Positions 34,790 through 50,317 of a DNA stretch of 64,000 nucleotides are shown piece by piece. Each line of letters begins with the position of its first letter. The first letter of the stretch is position 1. A program made the translations under genes and the position numbers. The stretch comes from Cherax quadricarinatus (taxonomy: Eukaryota > Arthropoda > Malacostraca > Decapoda > Parastacidae): assembly GCF_038502225.1 (NCBI RefSeq), contig NW_027195381.1:1-64000 (forward strand). Reading direction: 5' to 3'. The notes beneath the pieces were generated by a model. That model worked only from the letters and a program-made list of their open reading frames with translations. It had not been told where the DNA came from and made no database searches.

Positions 34790-37700
34790 ATAAGAAACAC
34801 AAACACTGGTAACACTAACCAGGGAACACAGGTAACACTGGTAACACTAACCAGGGAACACAGGTAACACTGGTAACACTAACCAGGGAACACAGGTAAC
34901 ACTGGTAACACTAACCAGGGAACACAGGTAACACTGGTAACACTAACCAGGGAACACAGGTAACACTGGTAACACTAACCAGGGAACACAGGTAGCACTG
35001 GTAACACTAACCAGGGAACACAGGTAACACTGGTAGCACTAACCAGGGAACACAGGTAACACTGGTAACACTAACCAGGGAACACAGGTAACACTGGTAA
35101 CACTAACCAGGGAACACAGGTAACACTGGTAACACTAACCAGGGAACACAGGTAACACTGGTAACACTAACCAGGGAACACAGGTAACACTGGTAACACT
35201 AACCAGGGAACACAGGTAACACTGGTAACACTAACCAGGGAACACAGGTAACACTGGTAACACTAACCAGGGAACACAGGTAGCACTGGTAACACTAACC
35301 AGGGAACACAGGTAACACTGGTAGCACTAACCAGGGAACACAGGTAACACTGGTAACACTAACCAGGGAACACAGGTAACACTGGTAACACTAACCAGGG
35401 AACACAGGTAACACTGGTAACACTAACCAGGGAACACAGGTAACACTGGTAACACTAACCAGGGAACACAGGTAATACTGGTAACACTAACCAGGGAACA
35501 CAGGTAACACTGGTAACACTAACCAGGGAACACAGGTAACACTGGTAACACTAACCAGGGAACACAGGTAACACTGGTAACACTAACCAGGGAACACAGG
35601 TAACACTGGTAACACTAACCAGGGAACAAAGGTAACACTGGTAACACTAACCAGGGAACACAGGTAACACTGGTAACACTAACCAGGGAACACAGGTAAC
35701 ACTGGTAACACTAACCAGGGAACACAGGTAACACTGGTAACACTAACCAGGGAACACAGGTAACACTGGTAGCACTAACCAGGGAACACAGGTAACACTG
35801 GTAACACTAACCAGGGAACACAGGTAACACTGGTAACACTAACCAGGGAACACAGGTAACACTGGTAACACTAACCAGTGAACACAGGTAACACTGGTAA
35901 CACTAACCAGGGAACACAGGTAACACTGGTAACACTAACCAGGGAACACAGATAACACTGGTAACACTAACCAGTGAACACAGGTAACACTGGTAACACT
36001 AACCAGGGAACACAGGTAACACTGGTAACACTAACCAGGGAACACAGGTAACACTGGTAACACTAACCAGGGAACACAGGTAACACTGGTAACACTAACC
36101 AGGGAACACAGGTAACACTGGTAACACTAACCAGGGAACACAGGTAATACTGGTAACACTAACCAGGGAACACAGGTAACACTGGTAACACTAACCAGGG
36201 AACACAGGTAACACTGGTAACACTAACCAGGGAACACAGGTAACACTGGTAACACTAACCAGGGAACACAGGTAACACTGGTAACACTAACCAGGGAACA
36301 CAGGTAACACTGGTAACACTAACCAGGGAACACAGGTAACACTGGTAACACTAACCAGGGAACACAGGTAACACTGGTAACACTAACCAGGGAACACAGG
36401 TAACACTGGTAGCACTAACCAGGGAACACAGGTAACACTGGTAACACTAACCAGGGAACACAGGTAACACTGGTAACACTAACCAGGGAACACAGGTAAC
36501 ACTGGTAACACTAACCAGGGAACACAGGTAACACTGGTAACACTAACCAGGGAACACAGGTAACACTGGTAACACTAACCAGGGAACACAGGTAACACTG
36601 GTAACACTAACCATTGAACACAGGTAATACTGGTAACACTAACCAGGGAACACAGGTAACACTGGTAACACTAACCAGGGAACACAGGTAACACTGGTAA
36701 CACTAACCAGGGAACACAGGTAACACTGGTAACACTAACCAGGGAACACAGGTAACACTGGTAACACTAACCAGGGAACACAGGTAACACTGGTAACACT
36801 AACCAGGGAACACAGGTAACACTGGTAACACTAACCAGGGAACACAGGTAACACTGGTAAAACTAACCAGGGAACACAGGTAACACTGGTAACACTAACC
36901 AGGGAACACAGGTAACACTGGTAACACTAACCAGGGAACACAGGTAACACTGGTAACACAAACCAGGGAACACAGGTAACACTGGTAACACTAACCAGGG
37001 AACACAGGTAACACTGGTAACACTAACCAGTGAACACAAGTAACACTGGTAACACTAACCAGGGAACACAGGTAACACTGGTAACACTAACCAGGGAACA
37101 CAGATAACACTGGTAATACTAACCAGTGAACACAGGTAACACTGGTAACACTAACCAGGGAACACAGGTAACACTGGTAACACTAACCAGGGAACACAGG
37201 TAACACTGGTAACACTAACCAGGGAACACAGGTAACACTGGTAACACTAACCAGGGAACACAGGTAACACTGGTAACACTAACCAGGGAACACAGGTGAT
37301 ACTGGTAACACTAACCAGGGAACACAGGTAACACTGGTAACACTAACCAGGGAACACAGGTAACACTGGTAACACTAACCAGGGAACACAGGTAACACTG
37401 GTAACACTAACCAGGGAACACAAGTAACACTGGTAACACTAACCAGGGAACACAGGTAACACTGGTAACACTAACCAGGGAACACAGGTAACACTGGTAA
37501 CACTAACCAGGGAACACAGGTAACACTGGTAACACTAACCAGGGAACACAGGTAATACTGGTAACACTAACCAGGGAACACAGGTAACACTGGTAACACT
37601 AACAAGGGAACACAGGTAACACTGGTAACACTAACCAGGGAACACAGGTAACACTGGTAACACTAACGAGGGAACACAGGTAACACTGGTAACACTAACC

Positions 37701-40700
37701 AGGGAACACAGGTAATACTGGTAACACTAACCAGGGAACACAGGTAACACTTGTAACACTAACCAGGGAACACAGTTAACACTGGTAACACTAACCAGGG
37801 AACACAGGTAACACTGGTAACACTAACCAGGGAACACAGGTAACACTGGTAACACTAACCAGTGAACACAGGTAACACTGGTAACACTAACCAGGGAACA
37901 CAAGTAACACTGGTAACACTAACCAGGGAACACAAGTAACACTGGTAACACTAACCAGGGAACACAGGTAACACTGGTAACACTAACCAGGGAACACAGG
38001 TAACACTGGTAACACTAACCAGGGAACACAGGTAACACTGGTAACACTAACCAGGGAACACAGGTAATACTGGTAACACTAACCAGGGAACACAGGTAAT
38101 ACTGGTAACACTAACCAGGGAACACAGGTAACACTGGTAACACTAACCAGGGAACACAGGTAACACTGGTAACACTAACCAGGGAACACAAGTAACACTG
38201 GTAACACTAACCAGGGAACACAGGTAACACTGGTAACACTAACCAGGGAACACAGGTAACACTGGTAACACTAACCAGGGAACACAGGTAACACTGGTAA
38301 AACTAACCAGGGAACACAGGTAACACTGGTAACACTAACCAGGGAACACAGGTAACACTGGTAACACTAACCAGGGAACACAGGTAACACTCGTAGCACT
38401 AACCAGGGAACACACGTAACACTGGTAACACTAGCCAGGGAACACAGGTAACACTGGTAACACTAACCGGGGAACACAGGTAACACTGGTAACACTAACC
38501 AGGGAACACAGGTAACACTGGTAACTAACCAGGGAACACAGGTAACACTGGTAACACTAACCAGGGAACACAGGTAACACTGGTAACACTAACCAGGGAA
38601 CACAGGTAATACTGGTGACACTAACCAGGGAACACAGGTAACACTGGTAACACTAACCAGGGAACACAGGTAATACTGGTAACACTAACCAGGGAACACA
38701 AGTAACACTGGTAACACTAACCAGGGAACACAGGTAACACTGGTAACACTAACCAGGGAACACAGGTAACACTGGTAACACTAACCAGGGCACACAGGTA
38801 CCACTGGTAACACTAACCAGGGAACACATGTAACACTGGTAACACTAACCAGGGAACACAGGTAACACTGGTAACACTAACCAGGGAACACAGGTAACAC
38901 TGGTAACACTAACCAGGGAACACAGGTAACACTGGTAACACTAACCAGGGAACACAGGTAACACTGGTAACACTAACCAGGGAACACAGGTAACACTGGT
39001 AGCACTAACCAGGGAACACAGGTAACACTGGTAACACTAACCAGGGAACACAGGTAACACTGGTAACACTAACCAGGGAACACAGGTAACACTGGTAACA
39101 CTAACCAGGGAACACAGGTAACACTGGTAACACTAACCAGGGAACACAGGTAACACTGGTAACACTAACCAGGGAACACAGGTAACACTGGTAACACTAA
39201 CCAGGGAACACAGGTAATACTGGTAACACTAACCAGGGAACACAGGTAACACTGGTAACACTAACCAGGGAACACAGGTAACACTGGTAACACTAACCAG
39301 GGAACACAGGTAACACTGGTAACACTAAACAGGGAACACAGGTAACACTGGTAACACTAAATAGGGAACACAGGTAACACTGGTAACACTAACCAGGGAA
39401 CACAGGTAACACTGGTAACACTAACCAGGGAACACAGGTAACACTGGTAACACTAACCAGGGAACACAGGTAACACTGGTAACACTAACCAGGGAACACA
39501 GGTAACACTGGTAACACTAACCAGGGAATACAGGTAACACTGGTAACACTAACCAGGGAACACATGTAACACTGGTAACACTAACCAGGGAACACAGGTA
39601 ACACTGGTAACACTAACCAGGGAACACAGGTAACACTGGTAACACTAACCAGGGAACACAGGTAACACTGGTAACACTAACCAGGGAACACAGATAACAC
39701 TGGTAACACTAACCAGTGAACACAGGTAACACTGGTAACACTAACCAGGGAACACAGGTAACACTGGTAACACTAACCAGGGAACACAGGTAACACTGGT
39801 AACACTAACCAGGGAACACAGGTAACACTGGTAACACTAACCAGGGAACACAGGTAACACTGGTAACACTAACCAGGGAACACAAGTAACACTGGTAACA
39901 CTAACCAGGGAACACAGGTAACACTGGTAACACTAACCAGGGAACACAGGTAACACTGGTAACACTAACCAGGGCACACAGGTACCACTGGTAACACTAA
40001 CCAGGGAACACATGTAACACTGGTAACACTAACCAGACAACACAGGTAACACTATTAACACTAACCAGGGAACACAGATAACACTGGTAACACTAACCAG
40101 GGAACACAGGTAACACTGGTAACACTAACCAGGGAACACAGGTAACACTGGTAACACTAACCAGGTAACACTGGTAGCACTAACCTGGGAACACAGGTAA
40201 CACTGGTAACACTAACCAGGGAACACAGGTAACACTGGTAACACTAACCAGGGAACACAGGTAACACTGGTAACACTAACCAGGGAACACAGGTAACACT
40301 GGTAACACTAACCAGGGAACACACGTAACACTGGTAACACTAACCAGGGAACACAGGTAACACTAGTAACACTAACCAGGGAACACAGGTAATACTGGTA
40401 ACACTAACCAGGGAACACAGGTAACACTGGTAACACTAACCAGGGAACACAGGTAACACTGGTAACACTAACCAGGGAACACAGGTAACACTGGTAACAC
40501 TAACCAGGGAACACAGGTAACACTGGTAACACTAAATAGGGAACACAGGTAATACTGGTAACACTAACCAGGGAACACAGGTAACACTGGTAACACTAAC
40601 CAGGGAACACAGGTAACACTGGTAACACTAACCAGGGAAAACAGGTAACACTGGTAACACTAACCAGGGAACACAGGTAACACTGGTAACACTAACCAGG

Positions 40701-43700
40701 GAACACAGGTAACACTGGTAACACTAACCAGGGAACACAGGTAACACTGGTAACACTAACCAGGGAACACAGGTAACACTGGTAACACTAACCAGTGAAC
40801 ACAGGTAACACTGGTAACACTAACCAGGGAACACAGGTAACACTGGTAACACTAACCAGGGAACACAGATAACACTGGTAACACTAACCAGTGAACACAG
40901 GTAACACTGGTAACACTAACCAGGGAACACAGGTAACACTGGTAACACTAACCAGGGAACACAGGTAACACTGGTAACACTAACCAGGGAACACAGGTAA
41001 CACTGGTAACACTAACCAGGGAACACAGGTAACACTGGTAACACTAACCAGGGAACACAGGTAATACTGGTAACACTAACCAGGGAACACAGGTAACACT
41101 GGTAACACTAACCAGGGAACACAGGTAACACTGGTAACACTAACCAAGGAACACAGGTAACACTGGTAACATTAACCAGGGAACACAGGTAACACTGGTA
41201 ACACTAACCAGGGAACACAGGTAACACTGGTAACACTAACCAGGGAACACAGGTAACACTGGTAACACTAACCAGGGAACACAGGTAACACTGGTAACAC
41301 TAACCAGGGAACACAGGTAACACTGGTAACACTAACCAGGGAACACAGGTAACACTGGTAACACTAACCAGGTAACACTGGTAGCACTAACCAGGGAACA
41401 CAGGTAACACTGGTAACACTAACCAGGGAACACAGGTAACACTGGTAACACTAACCAGGGAACACAGGTAACACTGGTAACACTAACCAGGGAACACAGG
41501 TAACACTGGTAACACTAACCAGGGAACACAGGTAACACTGGTAACACTAACCAGGGAACACAGGTAACACTGGTAACACTAACCAGGGAACACAGGTAAT
41601 ACTGGTAACACTAACCAGGGAACACAGGTAACACTGGTAACACTAACAAGGGAACACAGGTAACACTGGTAACACTAACCAGGGAACACAGGTAACACAG
41701 GTAACACTAACCAGGGAACACAGGTAACACTGGTTACACTAACCAGGGAACACAGGTAACACTGGTAACACTAACCAGGGAACACAGGTAACACTGGTAA
41801 CACTAACCAGGGAACACAGGTAACACTGGTAACACTAACCAGTGAACACAGGTAACACTGGTAACAATAACCAGGGAACACAAGTAACACTGGTAACACT
41901 AACCAGGGAACACAAGTAACACTGGTAACACTAACCAGGGAACACAGGTAACACTGGTAACACTAACCAGGGAACTCAGGTAACACTGGTAGCACTAACC
42001 AGGGAACACAGGTAACACTGGTAACACTAACCAGGGAACACAGGTAATACTGGTAACACTAACCAGGGAACACAGGTAATACTGGTAACACTAACCAGGG
42101 AACACAGGTAACACTGGTAACACTAACCAGGGAACACAGGTAACACTGGTAACACTAACCAGGGAACACAAGTAACACTGGTAACACTAACCAGGGAACA
42201 CAGGTAACACTGGTAACACTAACCAGGGAACACAGGTAACACTGGTAACACTAACCAGGGAACACAGGTAACACTGGTAACACTAACCAGGGAACACAGG
42301 TAACACTGGTAACACTAACTAGGGAACACAGGTAACACTGGTAACACTAACCAGGGAACACAGGTAACACTCGTAGCACTAACCAGGGAACACAGGTAAC
42401 ACTGGTAACACTAACCAGGGAACACAGGTAACACTGGTAACACTAACCAGGGAACACAGGTAACACTGGTAACACTAACTAGGGAACACAGGTAACACTG
42501 GTAACACTAACCAGGGAACACAGGTAACACTCGTAGCACTAACCAGGGAACACAGGTAACACTGGTAACACTAACCAGGGAACACAGGTAACACTGGTAA
42601 CACTAACCAGGGAACACAGGTAACACTGGTAACACTAACCAGGGAACACAGGTAACACTGGTAACACTAACCAGGGAACACAGGTAACACTCATAACACT
42701 AACCAGGGAACACAGGTAATACTGGTAACACTAACCAGGGAACACAGGTAACACTGGTAACACTAACCAGGGAACACAGGTAATACTGGTAACACTAACC
42801 AGGGAACACAAGTAACACTGGTAACACTAACCAGGGAACACAGGTAACACTGGTAACACTAACCAGGGAACACTGGTAACACTGGTAACACTAACCAGGG
42901 CACACAGGTACCACTGGTAACACTAACCAGGGAACACATGTAACACTGGTAACACTAACCAGGGAACACAGGTAACACTGGTAACACTAACCAGGGAACA
43001 CAGGTAACACTGGTAACACTAACCAGGGCACACAGGTACCACTGGTAACACTAACCAGGGAACACATGTAACACTGGTAACACTAACCAGGGAACACAGG
43101 TAACACTGGTAACACTAACCAGGGAACACAGGTAATACTGGTAACACTAACCAGGGAACACAAGTAACACTGGTAACACTAACCAGGGAACACAGGTAAC
43201 ACTGGTAACACTAACCAGGGAACACAGGTAACACAGGTAACACTAACCAGGGAACACAGGTAACACTGGTAACACTAACCAGGGAACACAGGTAACACTG
43301 GTAACACTAACCAGGGAACACAGGTAACACTGGTAACACTAACCAGGGAACACAGGTAACACTGGTAACACTAACCAGGGAACACAGGTAACACTGGTAA
43401 CACTAACCAGGGAACACAGGTAACACTGGTAACACTAACCAGGGAACACAGGTAACACTGGTAACACTAACCAGTGAACACAGGTAACACTGGTAACACT
43501 AACCAGGGAACACAGGTAACACTGGTAACACTAACCAGGGAACACAGATAACACTGGTAACACTAACCAGTGAACACAGGTAACACTGGTAACACTAACC
43601 AGGGAACACAGGTAACACTGGTAACACTAACCAGGGAACACAGGTAACACTGGTAACACTAACCAGGGAACACAGGTAACACTGGTAACACTAACCAGGG

Positions 43701-46700
43701 AACACAGGTAACACTGGTAACACTAACCAGGGAACACAGGTAATACTGGTAACACTAACTAGGGAACACAGGTAACACTGGTAACACTAACCAGGGAACA
43801 CAGGTAACACTGGTAACACTAACCAGGGAACACAGGTAACACTGGTAACACTAACCAGGGAACACAGGTAACACTGGTAACACTAACCAGGGAACACAGG
43901 TAACACTGGTAACACTAACCAGGGAACACAGGTAACACTGGTAACACTAACCAGGGAACACAGGTAACACTGGTAACACTAACCAGGGAACACAGGTAAC
44001 ACTGGTAACACTAACCAGGGAACACAGGTAACTCTGGTAACACTAACCAGGGAACACAGGTAACACTGGTAGCACTAACCAGGGAACACAGGTAACACTG
44101 GTAACACTAACCAGGGAACACAGGTAACACTGGTAACACTAACCAGGGAACACAGGTAACACTGGTAACACTAACCAGGGAACACAGGTAATACTGGTAA
44201 CACTAACCAGGGAACACAGGTAACACTGGTAACACTAACAAGGGAACACAGGTAACACTGGTAACACTAACCAGGGAACACAGGTAACACTGGTAACACT
44301 AACCAGGGAACACAGGTAACACTGGTAACACTAACCAGGGAACACAGGTAACACTGGTAACACTAACCAGGGAACACAAGTAACACTGGTAACACTAACC
44401 AGGGAACACAGGTAACACTGGTAACACTAACCAGTGAACACAGGTAACATTGGTAACACTAACCAGGGAACACAAGTAACACTGGTAACACTAACCAGGG
44501 AACACAAGTAACACTGGTAACACTAACCAGGGAACACAGGTAACACTGGTAACACTAACCAGGGAACACAGGTAACACTGGTAACACTAACCAGGGAACA
44601 CAGGTAACACTGGTAACACTAACCAGGGAACACAGGTAATACTGGTAACACTAACCAGGGAACACAGGTAATACTGGTAACACTAACCAGGGAACACAGG
44701 TAACACTGGTAACACTAACCAGGGAACACAGGTAACACTGGTAACACTAACCAGGGAACACAAGTAACACTGGTAACACTAACCAGGGAACACAGGTAAC
44801 ACTGGTAACACTAACCAGGGAACACAGGTAACACTGGTAACACTAACCAGGGAACACAGGTAACACTGGTAACACTAACCAGGGAGCACAGGTAACACTG
44901 GTAACACTAACTAGGGAACACAGGTAACACTGGTAACACTAACCAGGGAACACAGGTAACACTCGTAGCACTAACCAGGGAACACAGGTAACACTGGTAA
45001 CACTTACCAGGGAACACAGGTAACACTGGTAACACTAACCAGGGAACACAGGTAACACTGGCAACACTAACCAGGGAACACAGGTAACACTGGTAACACT
45101 AACCAGGGAACACAGGTAACACTGGTAACACTAACCAGGGAACACAGGTAACACTGGTAACACTAACCAGGGAACACAGGTAATACTGGTAACACTAACC
45201 AGGGAACACAGGTAACACTGGTAACACTATCCAGGGAACACAGGTAATACTGGTAACACTAACCAGGGAACACAAGTAACACCGGTAACACTAACCAGGG
45301 AACACAGGTAACACTGGTAACACTAACCAGGGAACACAGGTAACACTGGTAACACTAACCAGGGCACACAGGTACCACTGGTAACACTAACCAGGGAACA
45401 CATGTAACACTGGTAACACTAACCAGGGAACACAGGTAACACTGGTAACACTAACCAGGGAACACAGGTAACACTGGTAACACTAACCAGGGCACACAGG
45501 TACCTCTGGTAACACTAACCAGGGAACACATGTAACACTGGTAACACTAACCAGGGAACACAGGTAACACTGGTAACACTAACCAGGGAACACAGGTAAT
45601 ACTGGTAACACTAACCAGGGAACACAAGTAACACTGGTACCACTAACCAGGGAACACAGGTAACACTGGTAACACTAACCAGGGAACACAGGTAACACTG
45701 GTAACACTAACCAGGGAACACAGGTAACACTGATAACACTAACCAGGGAACGCAGGTAACACTGGTAACACTAACCAGGGAACACAGGTAACACTGGTAA
45801 CACTAACCAGGGAACACAGGTAACACTGGTAACACTAACCAGGGAACACAGGTAACACTGGTAACACTAACCAGGGAACACAGGTAACACTGGTAACACT
45901 AACCAGGGAACACAGGTAACACTGGTAACACTAACCAGGGAACACAGGTAGCACTGGTAACACTAACCAGTGAACACAGGTAACACTGGTAACGCTAACC
46001 AGGGAACACAGGTAACGCTGGTAACACTAACCAGGGAACACAGATAACAATGGTAACACTAACCAGTGAACACAGGTAACACTGGTAACACTAACCAGGG
46101 AACACAGGTAACACTGGTAACACTAACCAGGGAACACAGGTAACACTGGTAACACTAACCAGGGAACACAGGTAACACTGGTAACACTAACCAGGGAACA
46201 CAGGTAATACTGGTAACACTAACCAGGGAACACAGGTAACACTGGTAACACTAACCAGGGAACACAGGTAATACTGGTAACACTAACCAGGGAACACAAG
46301 TAACACTGGTAACACTAACCAGGGAACACAGGTAACACTGGTAACACTAACCAGGGAACACAGGTAACACTGGTAACACTAACCAGGGCACACAGGTACC
46401 ACTGGTAACACTAACCAGGGAACACATGTAACACTGGTAACACTAACCAGGGAACACAGGTAACACTGGTAACACTAACCAGGGAACACAGGTAACACTG
46501 GTAACACTAACCAGGGCTCACAGGTACCACTGGTAACACTAACCAGGGAACACATGTAACACTGGTAACACTAACCAGGGAACACTGGTAACACTAACCA
46601 GGGAACACAGGTAATACTGGTAACACTAACCAGGAAACACAGGTAACACTGGTAACACTAACCAGGGAACACAGGTAACACTGATAACACTAACCAGGGA

Positions 46701-49185
46701 ACACAGGTAACACTGGTAACACTAACCAGGGAACACAGGTAACACTGGTAACACTAACCAGGGAACACAGGTAACACTGGTAACACTAACCAGGGAACAC
46801 AGGTAACACTGGTAACACTAACCAGGGAACACAGGTAACACTGGTAACACTAACCAGGGAACACAGGTAACACTGGTAACACTAACCAGGGAACACAGGT
46901 AGCACTGGTAACACTAACCAGTGAACACAGGTAACACTGGTAACGCTAACCAGGGAACACAGGTAACACTGGTAACACTAACCAGGGAACACAGGTAACA
47001 CTGGTAACACTAACCAGGGAACACAGGTAACACTGATAACACTAACCAGGGAACACAGGTAACACTGGTAACACTAACCAGGGAACACAGGTAACACTGG
47101 TAACACTAACCAGGGAACACAGGTAACACTGGTAACACTAACCAGGGAACACAGGTAACACTGGTAACACTAACCAGGGAACACAGGTAACACTGGTAAC
47201 ACTAACCAGGGAACACAGGTAACACTGGTAACACTAACCAGGGAACACAGGTAGCACTGGTAACACTAACCAGTGAACACAGGTAACACTGGTAACGCTA
47301 ACCAGGGAACACAGGTAACGCTGGTAACACTAACCAGGGAACACAGATAACACTGGTAACACTAACCAGTGAACATAGGTAACACTGGTAACACTAACCA
47401 GGGAACACAGGTAACACTGGTAACACTAACCAGGGAACACAGGTAACACTGGTAACACTAACCAGGGAACACAGGTAACACTGGTAACACTAACCAGGGA
47501 ACACAGGTAATACTGGTAACACTAACCAGGGAACACAGGTAACACTGGTAACACTAACCAGGGAACACAGGTAATACTGGTAACACTAACCAGGGAACAC
47601 AAGTAACACTGGTAACACTAACCAGGGAACACAGGTAACACTGGTAACACTAACCAGGGAACACAGGTAACACTGGTAACACTAACCAGGGCACACAGGT
47701 ACCACTGGTAACACTAACCAGGGAACACATGTAACACTGGTAACACTAACCAGGGAACACAGGTAACACTGGTAACACTAACCAGGGAACACAGGTAACA
47801 CTGGTAACACTAACCAGGGCACACAGGTACCACTGGTAACACTAACCAGGGAACACATGTAACACTGGTAACACTAACCAGGGAACACAGGTAACACTGG
47901 TAACACTAACCAGGGAACACAGGTAATACTGGTAACACTAACCAGGGAACACAAGTAACACTGGTAACACTAACCAGGGAACACAGGTAACACTGGTAAC
48001 ACTAACCAAGGAACACAGGTAACACTGGTAACACTAACCAGGGAACACAGGTAACACTGATAACACTAACCAGGGAACACAGGTAACACTGGTAACACTA
48101 ACCAGGGAACACAGGTAACACTGGTAACACTAACCAGGGAACACAGGTAACACTGGTAACACTAACCAGGGAACACAGGTAACACTGGTAACACTAACCA
48201 GGGAACACAGGTAACACTGGTAACACTAACCAGGGAACACAGGTAACACTGGTAACACTAACCAGGGAACACAGGTAGCACTGGTAACACTAACCAGTGA
48301 ACACAGGTAACACTGGTAACGCTAACCAGGGAACACAGGTAACACTGGTAACACTAACCAGGGAACACAGATAACACTGGTAACACTAACCAGTGAACAC
48401 AGGTAACACTGGTAACACTAACCAGGGAACACAGGTAACACTGGTAACACTAACCAGGGAACACAGGTAACACTGGTAACACTAACCAGGGAACACAGGT
48501 AACACTGGTAACACTAACCAGGGAACACAGGTAACACTGGTAACACTAACCAGGGAACACAGGTAACACTGGTAACACTAACCAGGGAACACAGGTAACA
48601 CTGGTAACACTAACCAGGGAACACAGGTAACACTGGTAACACTAACCAGGGAACACAGGTAACACTGGTAACACTAACCAGGGAACACAGATAACACTGG
48701 TAACACTAACCAGGGAACACAGGTAACACTGGTAACACTAACCAGGGAACACAGGTAACACTGGTAACACTAACCAGGGAACACAGGTAACACTGGTAAC
48801 ACTAACCAGGGAACACAGGTAACACTGGTAACACTAACCAGGGAACACATGTAACACTGGTAACACTAACCAGGGAACACAGGTAACACTGGTAACACTA
48901 ACCAGGGAACACAGGTAACACTGGTAACACTAACCAGGGAACACAGGTAACACTGGTAACACTAACCAGGGAACACAGGTAACACTGGTAACACTAACCA
49001 GGGAACACAGGTAACACTGGTAACACTAACCAGGGAACACAGATAACACTGGTAACACTAACCAGTGAACACAGGTAACACTGGTAACACTAACCAGGGA
49101 ACACAGGTAACACTGGTAGCACTAACCAGGGAACACAGGTAACACTGGTAACACTAACCAGGGAACACAGGTAACACTGGTAACA
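34790..49185. repeat. 14.4-kb satellite, 32-bp unit (GGAACACAGGTAACACTGGT...)
   Basis: About 450 copies of a 32-bp unit, GGAACACAGGTAACACTGGT followed by AACACTAACCAG, itself built on a 9-bp direct sub-repeat GGTAACACT. It is the largest feature in the window (22%). Stops occur in all frames. Marked variants (GGGCACACAGGTACC, CACATGTAAC, CAGATAACAC with CCAGTGAAC, GTAGCAC with GTAACGCTAACC) recur at fixed spacings, so there is higher-order structure. Short deletions occur near 38525, 40160, 41373 and 46580. Confidence 0.98.
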
Positions 49186-49189
49186 TTGT

Positions 49190-49345
49190 GATGACAACAG
49201 CACTAATACAATAATTACCTCATCTTCTGTGTATAGTTCCACTGTCTTCCAGTCATGTCCTGGAATATGTATTGTTAAAGCCACTGGAGGGCGAAACGTC
49301 TACAGTAGAGATTCCCAGATGTTGCACATGTGTCTAATTTACATC
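49190..49345 (+). mobile_element. ribozyme-like dispersed element at right edge of the satellite
   Basis: GTATAGTTCCACTGTCTTCC to CCCAGATGTTGCACATGTGT matches 50570-50675. It contains a degenerate hammerhead-like motif: TTGTTAA (49272-49278), GCC...GGC, GAAACGTC, TACA (49301-49304). AATAAA is mutated to AGTAGA. Confidence 0.75.
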
Positions 49346-49439
49346 AATAATACAAAGCCGGTTCATCATGTGATGTAAATTGTTTACGAAGCCTACAATG
49401 AAGAATGAGGCGCTTGTTCAACATCATAATCCAGGAAGT

Positions 49440-49737
49440 GTTTGTCGCCAGCCGGTGACTTCTTTTCTCGCCAGCGGGTGACTTCTTTTCTCGCCAGCCG
49501 GTGACTTCTTTTTTCGCCAGCCGGTGACTTCTTTTTTCGCCAGCCGGTGACTTCTTTTTTCGCCAGCCGGTGACTTCTTTTCTCGCCAGCCGGTGACTTC
49601 TTTTTTCGCCAGCCGGTGACTTCTTTCTCGCCAGCCGGTGACTTCTTTTTTCGCCAGCCGGTGACTTCTTTTTTCGCCTGCCGGTGACTTCTTTTTTCGC
49701 CAGCCGGTGACTTCTTTTTTCGCCAGCCGGTGACTTG
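49440..49737. repeat. 24-bp minisatellite (CGCCAGCCGGTGACTTCTTT...)
   Basis: About 13 copies of CGCCAGCCGGTGACTTCTTT plus TTTT/TCT; unit 22-24 bp. Differences in T-run length shift the frame, so the open minus frames (143-146 residues, basic HRLAKKEVTGWRK repeats) are not credible genes. Confidence 0.94.
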
Positions 49738-49767
49738 TTCAGTCCAATACTGAGAAGCCGATAAAAG

Positions 49768-49785
49768 GTATAAAATACCGACACG
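49768..49785 (+). mobile_element. short fragment: GGTATAAAATACCGACA
   Basis: GGTATAAAATACCGACA also occurs at the start of the hairpin element (61968-61985) and in part at 34412. It appears to be the conserved left end of the ribozyme-like family, isolated here. Confidence 0.5.
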
Positions 49786-49867
49786 ACAGAAAAATAAACT
49801 CAAATTTAGTATGATGCGTGCCAATACTGACTACCTTTCGCCCACATAGTATAAGGTTTCGCCCACA

Positions 49868-50317
49868 TAGTGGACTTTATCAAGTCACAAATAGATCTAC
49901 CTGGTCAAAGAGTACTCTACCCAGGTAGATCTGTTTGTGACTAGATAAAGTCCACACAGTGGACTCGATAAAGTCCACACAGTGGACTCGATAAAGTCCA
50001 CACAGTGGGCTCGATAAAGTCCACACAGTGGACTCGATAAAGTCCACACAGTGGACTCGATAAAGTCCACACAGTGGACTCGATAAAGTCCACACAGTGG
50101 ACTCGATAAAGTCCACACAGTGGACTCGATAAAGTCCACACAGTGGACTCGATAAAGTCCACACAGTGGCCTCGATAAAGTCCACACAGTGGACTCGATA
50201 AAGTCCACACAGTGGACTCGATAAAGTCCACATAGTGGACTCGATAAAGTCCACACAGTGGACTCGATAAAGTCCACACAGTGGACTTTATCGAGTCGAT
50301 AAAGTCCACTGTGTGGA
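49868..50317. repeat. 23-bp minisatellite capped by inverted repeats
   Basis: About 15 copies of CTCGATAAAGTCCACACAGT plus GGA. Each unit contains AGTCCAC-aca-GTGGACT. The left end has an inverted repeat (49871-49904 versus 49921-49954, two mismatches in 34 bp). At the right end the array turns round into a perfect hairpin (50274-50316, 21-bp arms, one central base). Confidence 0.95.

Noticed and set aside
34790..49185. Possible assembly artefact of a collapsed or over-extended repeat
   Set aside because: The patterned distribution of variants and local deletions looks like real sequence; exact length cannot be judged without reads, so I keep it as a real array.
49344..49824. Basic Lys/Arg-rich ORFs (HRLAKKEVTGWRK repeats)
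   Set aside because: Product of the 24-bp minisatellite; T-run length changes shift the frame between units.
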